From IMG/VR virus record IMGVR_UViG_3300027861_000101, positions 1-34,719 of that record: a stretch of DNA of 34,719 nucleotides, one strand, 5' to 3'. The notes under the pieces were generated by a model. It was not told the DNA's origin, searched no databases, and saw only the letters and a list, made by a program, of their open reading frames with translations. Within the stretch, counting starts at the first letter, position 1, and every line of letters begins with the position of its first letter. This DNA comes from a virus. Positions 29,788 to 34,719 of this stretch are shown here, in pieces. Both the position numbers and the translations under genes were made by a program.

Positions 29788-31648
29788 CGCACAGAATAAG
29801 GCAACAACTGCTTTCAAAAACATTGAAGGCAATTTGACCGACCTAAAAAAGAAGGTCGGAACTACCACAGCCAAGATCAAAAACATGGGTCCAGCATTCA
29901 AGAAAATGTCTATCATTGGTGTTGCTAGTTTGGGAGCCGTTGCTATTGGATTAAACAAAACACTTCAAGAAGCTGGAGTCGCCGAGGGTGCTATGGCAAA
30001 ATTTAACACTGTGTTTGCAGACGGAAAAGATGAGATGATGGACTACATCAACACATTGAGAAAAGAAATGCCGACAGCGACAACCGACATAGTCATGATG
30101 GCTTCTGGTGTGCAGGACTTGCTTGTACCTATGGGATTGGCAAGGAGCGAAGCACAGGGAATGACAAAGGAAATTCTTGACCTATCGAATAAGATCGGTG
30201 CTTTTAATGACAAAAGCCCAGAAACAGTTTTGCAAGCTATCCAGTCAGGTTTGGTTGGATCAAGTGAGCCATTGAAACAGTTTGGTGTTGACGCTCGAGT
30301 GACGACATTGGAGCAAACAGCATTGAGCGAGGGATTATTGAAGGTTGGTCAGAAATTGAGCGACTTAGAGCCAGCAATGAAAACGCAGATCACCGCACAG
30401 GCTTTGTTGAGACAGATCACATTGCAGTCTTCTGATGCAATCGAGGGCTTTGAGGAAAACAATGATTCATTTTTACGAAGACAATTAGATTTAAACGCAA
30501 CACTTAAAGAGACAAGAGAGACAATCGGAAAGGCTTTGTTGCCTGTCATGGACGATTTATTGAAAAAAGTATTGCCAATCATATCAAAAATTAGTGAATG
30601 GATAGAGGAAAATCCAAAATTAACCGCCGTGATTATTGGTGTCACAGTTGCATTAACTGCTTTGCTGGTTATTGTTGGGCTACTCGGTCTAGCCCTTCCT
30701 CCAATCATCGCAGGATTTGGGCTTATCAGCCTACCTGTTTTAATTGTGATAGGAGTTATTGGAGCTTTGATCGCAATCGGCGTGTTGTTGTGGAAAAACT
30801 GGGAAACAATCAAAGCGAAAGCAACGGAGATTTTCGGTGCTATCGTTGCTAGTGTCAAGGGATTCATGAACAAAATGAAAGACGGAATCATGTCAGTGTG
30901 GAACGCAATCAAAAACTTCTTTCAGGGAATATTTGATTTCATTTTTGGAATATTCAAATTCTTTTTCGCATTATATGTAGGGATTGTATTATCAGTATTC
31001 GAGAAAATGGGTATTGATATTTTTGCAATTTGGGAAAGCATAAAAACATTTTTTGTGGATACTTTCGAATGGTTAAAAGAATTATTTACTGGAGCCTTAG
31101 AGTGGTATTTAAATATTTGGATTTCAACATGGGAAAAAATATCAGCAGTCTTCTCTAAAATTTGGGAAGGGATTAAAAAAGTTGTCTCGATTGGGTTGAA
31201 TTTCATTCGAAAATTCTTCTTGGACACAACGAAACCAATACTAGACGCTTGGTCAAATATGTGGGACGGAGTAAGTGGAAAGCTAACTAGCATTTGGGAC
31301 GGAATAAAAGATACCGTAAAAGCAGGGATCAACTGGATTATCGATAAGATGAACTGGTTTATTCGAAAAGCGAACGCAATCGCAAGCAAAGGGGCTGGGG
31401 CGGTTGGTATCAGCATTCCGCAGATCGGAGAAATTCCTCGATTAGCAGAAGGTGGAATCGTCAGACGACCAACTATCGCAATGATCGGTGAAGCTGGTCC
31501 CGAAGCAGTAGTCCCATTGGGCAAGAACGGTGGCGGTATCGGCGGAAATGTTGTGAATATAAATGGAGGTACTTATTTGAGCGAAGATGTAGCCGAGGAA
31601 ATCGGAAACATGATTATTAAAAAATTAAGATTCGATTATCCAATATAG
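29756..31648 (+). CDS. Tape measure protein
   Basis: The 630-residue protein has a helical N-terminus (KNIEGNLTDLKKKVGTTTAK), then a conserved minor-tail region. A strongly hydrophobic block follows (about 289-346), then a second one (about 388-420) and tryptophan-spaced helices (WEGIKKV, WSNMWDGVSG, IWDGIKDTV). It ends with GGIVRRPTIAMIGEAGPEAV from about residue 566, the usual C-terminal signature. Its length should set the tail length: roughly 630 residues at 1.5 angstrom per residue gives near 95 nm, by the general rule. The hydrophobic blocks may help DNA cross the host membrane. Confidence 0.93.
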   Translation: MANQRLNIIIDAQNKATTAFKNIEGNLTDLKKKVGTTTAKIKNMGPAFKKMSIIGVASLGAVAIGLNKTLQEAGVAEGAMAKFNTVFADGKDEMMDYINTLRKEMPTATTDIVMMASGVQDLLVPMGLARSEAQGMTKEILDLSNKIGAFNDKSPETVLQAIQSGLVGSSEPLKQFGVDARVTTLEQTALSEGLLKVGQKLSDLEPAMKTQITAQALLRQITLQSSDAIEGFEENNDSFLRRQLDLNATLKETRETIGKALLPVMDDLLKKVLPIISKISEWIEENPKLTAVIIGVTVALTALLVIVGLLGLALPPIIAGFGLISLPVLIVIGVIGALIAIGVLLWKNWETIKAKATEIFGAIVASVKGFMNKMKDGIMSVWNAIKNFFQGIFDFIFGIFKFFFALYVGIVLSVFEKMGIDIFAIWESIKTFFVDTFEWLKELFTGALEWYLNIWISTWEKISAVFSKIWEGIKKVVSIGLNFIRKFFLDTTKPILDAWSNMWDGVSGKLTSIWDGIKDTVKAGINWIIDKMNWFIRKANAIASKGAGAVGISIPQIGEIPRLAEGGIVRRPTIAMIGEAGPEAVVPLGKNGGGIGGNVVNINGGTYLSEDVAEEIGNMIIKKLRFDYPI

Positions 31649-31649
31649 T

Positions 31650-33743
31650 ATGAAGTTGTCAATCATCAACGGAGCATTACAATTAGACGGAGCAAACCAC
31701 TACGGACAATTAACATACAGGGCAGATTTAGAGCCTGCCGAATTTACTATTTGCGGAATGTTCAAAAAAGACAGCATTGTTGGCGAAAAAGTTATAATAG
31801 GAAAAGTTGGAGGGTACACAGTTGAAGTCTCAACTAACGATTTGAGATTTCGTGTTTATGACGGAGTTGATTACGCCCCCCCAGCAGAAGTCTCAAACTT
31901 GATTGTCGCAGACACAACTTACTTTTTTGTTGCCACATATAATAGCGGTACATTAACATTATATTTATACGATGACACAGGCGAACTGTTAGGGTCAGGT
32001 ACGGAAACAAACACAATAAGCTACGCAGGCTCAACGAGTTTATTCTTTGGCAGATTTAATGCAACCAATTATTTTGACGGAACTATTGGAAAAACACGAA
32101 TATACGACACAGCTCTTTCATTGGCACAAGCCGAGCAATGGGCAAAGGGCAAAGAGTTCTCCGACAACGAGATTGTCAGATTCGATTTCAAAGAAGGCTC
32201 AGGCACAGAGACAAAAGACAGTGCAGGCAACAAACAAATGACGATTTACAATACGCCGACATGGTCAAGTCTTGACGAGGACAGAACAAACTATGTCGAT
32301 TGGAAAAGTTTGCAGAAGTCAGATGTAAAATCAAGTTACGCAGATTCAATGATGTTCAGTTGCAAGGGATATGGAAACAGATTGTGGAAGCCAACAGTTT
32401 ATCAAGAGATTAAACTCGAAGACGCAGGTGGAACGAAGTTATTCGCAGGTGTTATAATGGGCGTAAATACTAACCTCGTCAGCCAGTATGTAAAACACAA
32501 AGTCAAATGCAAAGACTATTCAGAATTGATGGATAAAAATTTGGTTGTTGAAACTTACGAGAACATGACAATCGCCGAGATAATTGACGACATCAACACC
32601 GAGTTTATGGGTGGGTATTTTACCACGACAAATGTAATAGACGCAGATTTTTCAGTAAACAAAATCACATTCAATTACGAGAGACCAACGAAATGTATCA
32701 AGGAATTAGCAGAGTTTATCGGCTACGATTGGTATGTTGATTACGACAAAGATATTCATTTTTTCGCAAAGGGAACGGAGTTATCCCCAATCTCAATCAC
32801 AGACACAAACAAGAAGGCAATTAAGGGATCGCTCAGTTTGAATTTAGACAATTCACAGCTCAGGAATGTTGTCTATGTTCGAGGTGGCGAGTACGAAGGC
32901 ACAGAGAGGTCAGAGGATTATTTAGCAGACGGAGACCAAGACACAATCCCATTGGGTACAAAATTCAGTTCTTTGCCAACTGTTACAGTAAACGCAGTAT
33001 CGCAGACTGTGGGGATAGAAAATTTGAACGATTTTACTTCTTATGATTGTTTATGGGATTACAACCAAAAATACTTACGATTTGAAAATCCTGTTACTCT
33101 TGGGCATGTTGTTGCTAGTTCAGGAACTCCACTTATCCCAGTTTTAGTTAAGGTTAGAGACCCAGAATCAATCGAAGAGTACGGAATAAAAGAGTTTAAA
33201 ATCACAGACAAAACAATTGAAGACAAGACAACAGCCAGAAGGAGAGGACAGGCAGAACTCGAAGCGTACAGGGACGGTGTCATTGAAGGCTCATTTTCGA
33301 CATATGAGGACGAATTGAGGTCAGGGCAGGAGATAACACTCACAAGCGATTTACTCGGCATAGACGAGAAGTATATCATTCAAAAGATGTCAATGAAAAT
33401 GCGATCGCCCAACGATGACGCACTTTACAAGATAGATATTGTCAGCAAAAAGACCCTTGGAATAGTTGACTTTTTAATCAAATTGTTGACGGACGGGAAT
33501 AAAAATATTAAAATAGATAGTGACGAGGTACTAGAAATTGTTGAAAACATTGACGAGATTACTGAGATCACAGAGGAGATCAATGTTGAGACCGAGAAGG
33601 AAGTTCACGAGATCGAAGAGATCAGCGAGCAGATACGCCAAGACCCTTGGACTCCAGAATGGGTGTTCGCAGGTTATTTCCCTTCTAGTGACGCAGACCC
33701 AAAGCGTCCAGGTAGACTAAGTAATTCATTCAGATTAACATAA
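31650..33743 (+). CDS. LamG-like domain fused to baseplate hub protein
   Basis: Residues about 1-205 form a concanavalin/LamG jelly roll (LQLDGANHYGQLTYRADLEP, TYFFVATYNSGTLTLYLYDD, FFGRFNATNYFDGTIGKTRI), a sugar- or protein-binding module. From about 215 the chain follows a tail-hub pattern (KLFAGVIMGVNTNL, HKVKCKDYSELMDKNLV, IKELAEFIGYDWYVDYDKDI, TTARRRGQAELEAYRDGVIE), like the central hub of siphophage tips. An acidic helical stretch (about 625-668) closes it. The 697-residue fusion puts an adhesive domain at the tail tip. It ends just before a terminator. Confidence 0.8.
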   Translation: MKLSIINGALQLDGANHYGQLTYRADLEPAEFTICGMFKKDSIVGEKVIIGKVGGYTVEVSTNDLRFRVYDGVDYAPPAEVSNLIVADTTYFFVATYNSGTLTLYLYDDTGELLGSGTETNTISYAGSTSLFFGRFNATNYFDGTIGKTRIYDTALSLAQAEQWAKGKEFSDNEIVRFDFKEGSGTETKDSAGNKQMTIYNTPTWSSLDEDRTNYVDWKSLQKSDVKSSYADSMMFSCKGYGNRLWKPTVYQEIKLEDAGGTKLFAGVIMGVNTNLVSQYVKHKVKCKDYSELMDKNLVVETYENMTIAEIIDDINTEFMGGYFTTTNVIDADFSVNKITFNYERPTKCIKELAEFIGYDWYVDYDKDIHFFAKGTELSPISITDTNKKAIKGSLSLNLDNSQLRNVVYVRGGEYEGTERSEDYLADGDQDTIPLGTKFSSLPTVTVNAVSQTVGIENLNDFTSYDCLWDYNQKYLRFENPVTLGHVVASSGTPLIPVLVKVRDPESIEEYGIKEFKITDKTIEDKTTARRRGQAELEAYRDGVIEGSFSTYEDELRSGQEITLTSDLLGIDEKYIIQKMSMKMRSPNDDALYKIDIVSKKTLGIVDFLIKLLTDGNKNIKIDSDEVLEIVENIDEITEITEEINVETEKEVHEIEEISEQIRQDPWTPEWVFAGYFPSSDADPKRPGRLSNSFRLT

Positions 33744-33758
33744 GGCAGGATATAAAAT

Positions 33759-33790
33759 CCCCTAAACAAATAATGTTAGGGGTTTTATTT
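33759..33790 (+). terminator. Intrinsic terminator of the head-tail operon
   Basis: CCCCTAA (33759-33765) pairs perfectly with TTAGGGG (33776-33782) around a 10-base loop, followed by TTTTATTT. It closes the operon that begins near 18595. Confidence 0.85.
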
Positions 33791-33796
33791 ATAAAT

Positions 33797-34351
33797 ATGA
33801 AAAAAACAAATCAAGCAGAGAAATTAGGTGTCAGGGGCGACATAACAGCAAAGTGTTACGACCAGACAACATTAAATTTTTTCCAAACAAAATGGAATAA
33901 AGTTGTTGAATTTTTGAATTTAAGCAAACAGAGATTTTACATTTTAGGACAATTAAAATGGGCAGATGAAAAGAAGAATGTTGTTTGTACAGCAGGAATA
34001 AACGCACTCATTAGAAGACTACACGGAAGCACAACCTACACAGGAGAGATAAACAAAATGGCTTTAGGCACAGGAGCGAGTCCAAGCCCAGTTGAGGGCG
34101 ACACAACGCTCGACACAGAGGACTACAGAAACGACACAGCGTCAGGGACTTCAAGCGGAAAGATTGTCTATGTGACAGCTTTTTATACAGAGACGGAAGT
34201 TGACGGAACTTTCACAGAGTTTGGCAATTTCATTGACGGAGAAGCAGGAGCAGACACAGGAGAATTATGGACACATGTCGCAGTCAGTTGGACAAAGGCA
34301 AATACAGAGACTTTAGTCGTAGACTGTAAATATACTTTTAATAACGCCTAA
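33797..34351 (+). CDS. Tail-appendage protein, complete (copy 2)
   Basis: ATG 33797 lies just after the terminator T-tract; an in-frame ATG at 33773 lies inside the hairpin and is unlikely. The 184-residue product has a basic N-terminus (KCYDQTTLNFFQTKWNKVVEF), then a middle with INKMALGTGASPSPVEGDT, a segment type known in many phage tail-tip or fibre-attachment proteins. Its C-terminal beta domain matches the partial gene at 1-240. It begins a new transcription unit, so a promoter must lie nearby, but I cannot identify one. Confidence 0.65.
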   Translation: MKKTNQAEKLGVRGDITAKCYDQTTLNFFQTKWNKVVEFLNLSKQRFYILGQLKWADEKKNVVCTAGINALIRRLHGSTTYTGEINKMALGTGASPSPVEGDTTLDTEDYRNDTASGTSSGKIVYVTAFYTETEVDGTFTEFGNFIDGEAGADTGELWTHVAVSWTKANTETLVVDCKYTFNNA

Positions 34352-34352
34352 T

Positions 34353-34523
34353 ATGAAATTAACAATTGAATTAGATGTTGCAGACAAAATCGAAGCGTAT
34401 CAGATTGTAAACAAATTGAGTTTGCGAGGGTTTAAGGTCGTTTCAAGTGAGCTAGACAAAGAAAAAGCAGTTTTCAACAAGGACTTCAAAGCAAAAGATT
34501 TTTTAAATAAGAAGCAAAAATAA
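34353..34523 (+). CDS. Small conserved tail-module protein, 56 aa (copy 2)
   Basis: Homologue of the gene at 242-412, with seven substitutions in 56 residues (mostly V/A, G/D, V/F and D/N). It starts one base after the preceding stop, as in copy 1. Changes are spread over the middle while both ends are the same, which suggests conserved terminal contacts. Confidence 0.7.
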   Translation: MKLTIELDVADKIEAYQIVNKLSLRGFKVVSSELDKEKAVFNKDFKAKDFLNKKQK

Positions 34524-34526
34524 TAT

Positions 34527-34719
34527 ATGTCACAATCAAAAGAAGATTACGCACAAGACGATGAACTCGCTCATGGCGATAAAAATCAAGACGCAAAAAA
34601 TGCAAATGACGGAGCAGGTTTTCGTGATACTTTAGATATGGGCGAAGCATTTACAGGTGCAACAACTCCACAGCCTTTTTATGTATCAACATCAGACAAT
34701 AAAGTTTATCAATGCGATG
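34527..34719 (+). CDS. Putative tail-fibre/appendage protein, 5' part only (copy 2)
   Basis: The window ends inside this gene after 64 codons. These match the first 64 residues of the 416-1438 gene at 56 positions (differences include I24K, L38M, T41A, D54S and K55T). The DNA differs more than the protein, so both copies have been under selection. Confidence 0.65.
   Translation, partial: MSQSKEDYAQDDELAHGDKNQDAKNANDGAGFRDTLDMGEAFTGATTPQPFYVSTSDNKVYQCD

Larger units (their letters stand above)
34112..34719 (+). repeat. Direct repeat of the window ends, right copy
   Basis: Partner of 1-615. Identity is exact for 104 bases and then partial, with a second fully identical block of about 44 bases spanning the end of the 56-aa gene and the start of the next one. 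The repeat places the genome unit at about 34.1 kb if the molecule is circular or permuted. Confidence 0.85.

Noticed and set aside
30349-31524. Long open frames on the - strand (187 and 200 codons) opposite the tape-measure gene
   Set aside because: They lie wholly inside a convincing + strand gene, have no start signals and their composition mirrors the hydrophobic codons of the tape measure.
1-34719. Alternative genetic code with UGA as glycine, as in some candidate phyla
   Set aside because: TGA is a real stop at several ATGA-type overlaps (for example 12633-12635, 25318-25320), and the tRNA-Gly has anticodon UCC, not UCA.
1-34719. CRISPR array or diversity-generating retroelement
   Set aside because: There is no regularly spaced repeat and no reverse transcriptase; the duplicated appendage genes differ by ordinary scattered substitutions.
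1-34719. Temperate phage with attachment site
   Set aside because: No integrase, excisionase or CI-like repressor was seen; the tRNA-Gly gene is complete and has no repeated 3' end elsewhere.
34112-34719. Simple direct terminal repeat from packaging
   Set aside because: Identity drops after 104 bases, whereas a packaging repeat would be identical over its whole length.

Overview
The window reads as almost a full turn of a tailed-phage genome (siphovirus, HK97-type capsid). Every convincing gene is on the + strand. I see no integrase, repressor, polymerase, primase or helicase, so it looks like a small lytic phage that borrows host replication. Base composition is AT-rich and TGA is a true stop, because several genes overlap as ATGA, so the standard bacterial code applies. 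Most starts have no Shine-Dalgarno (SD) sequence and follow an A/T-rich ...ATATG or ...TTATG context. The recognisable promoters are nevertheless of the TTGACA/TATAAT type. That pairing suggests a host in which SD-independent initiation is common (for example Patescibacteria/CPR or a similar lineage) rather than Bacteroidota with their unusual promoters. The host assignment is inference.

Layout. (1) 1-5969: end of the tail module, with three small or medium tail-appendage genes followed by three large surface proteins that carry Sec-type signal peptides. (2) 5975-8531: small membrane and zinc-ribbon proteins, a papain-like cysteine peptidase and a two-helix holin candidate; 6.2-7.26 kb stands out because its genes do have strong SD sequences. 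(3) 8546-8677: promoter, small RNA and terminator. (4) 8701-15811: early/middle region with its own promoter, holding a Rad52-like annealing protein, Gp157, YopX, an HNH nuclease, NinB, NinG, several zinc ribbons, a tRNA-Gly(UCC) and several structured non-coding intervals. (5) 15952-18558: ParB-DNA methyltransferase fusion and small and large terminase. (6) 18560-18699: a second promoter, structured RNA and terminator directly in front of the head operon. (7) 18700-22838: portal-MuF fusion, prohead protease and major capsid protein. (8) 22898-26333: an unusual cassette of a C2H2 zinc-finger protein, three glycosyltransferases and a nitroreductase-fold protein inside the virion operon. (9) 26324-33743: connectors, tail terminator, tail tube, tail chaperone with a -1 frameshift, tape measure, and a LamG-baseplate hub protein, closed by a terminator at 33759-33790. 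(10) 33797-34719: tail-appendage genes that are a diverged copy of the first 615 bases.

The most interesting signal is in the non-coding DNA. Two independent promoter-hairpin-terminator units share the same promoter architecture and the same GAGGTC start. The terminator loop of the first is perfectly complementary over 11 nt to the predicted 5' end of a structured transcript made from a third promoter 3.6 kb away. Further strong folds lie upstream of yopX, ninG and the methyltransferase. Together they suggest an RNA-based control layer in a phage that has no recognisable repressor. There is no gene-free stretch over 300 bases; the longest gaps (8532-8786 and 12199-12428) hold the promoters and RNAs described.
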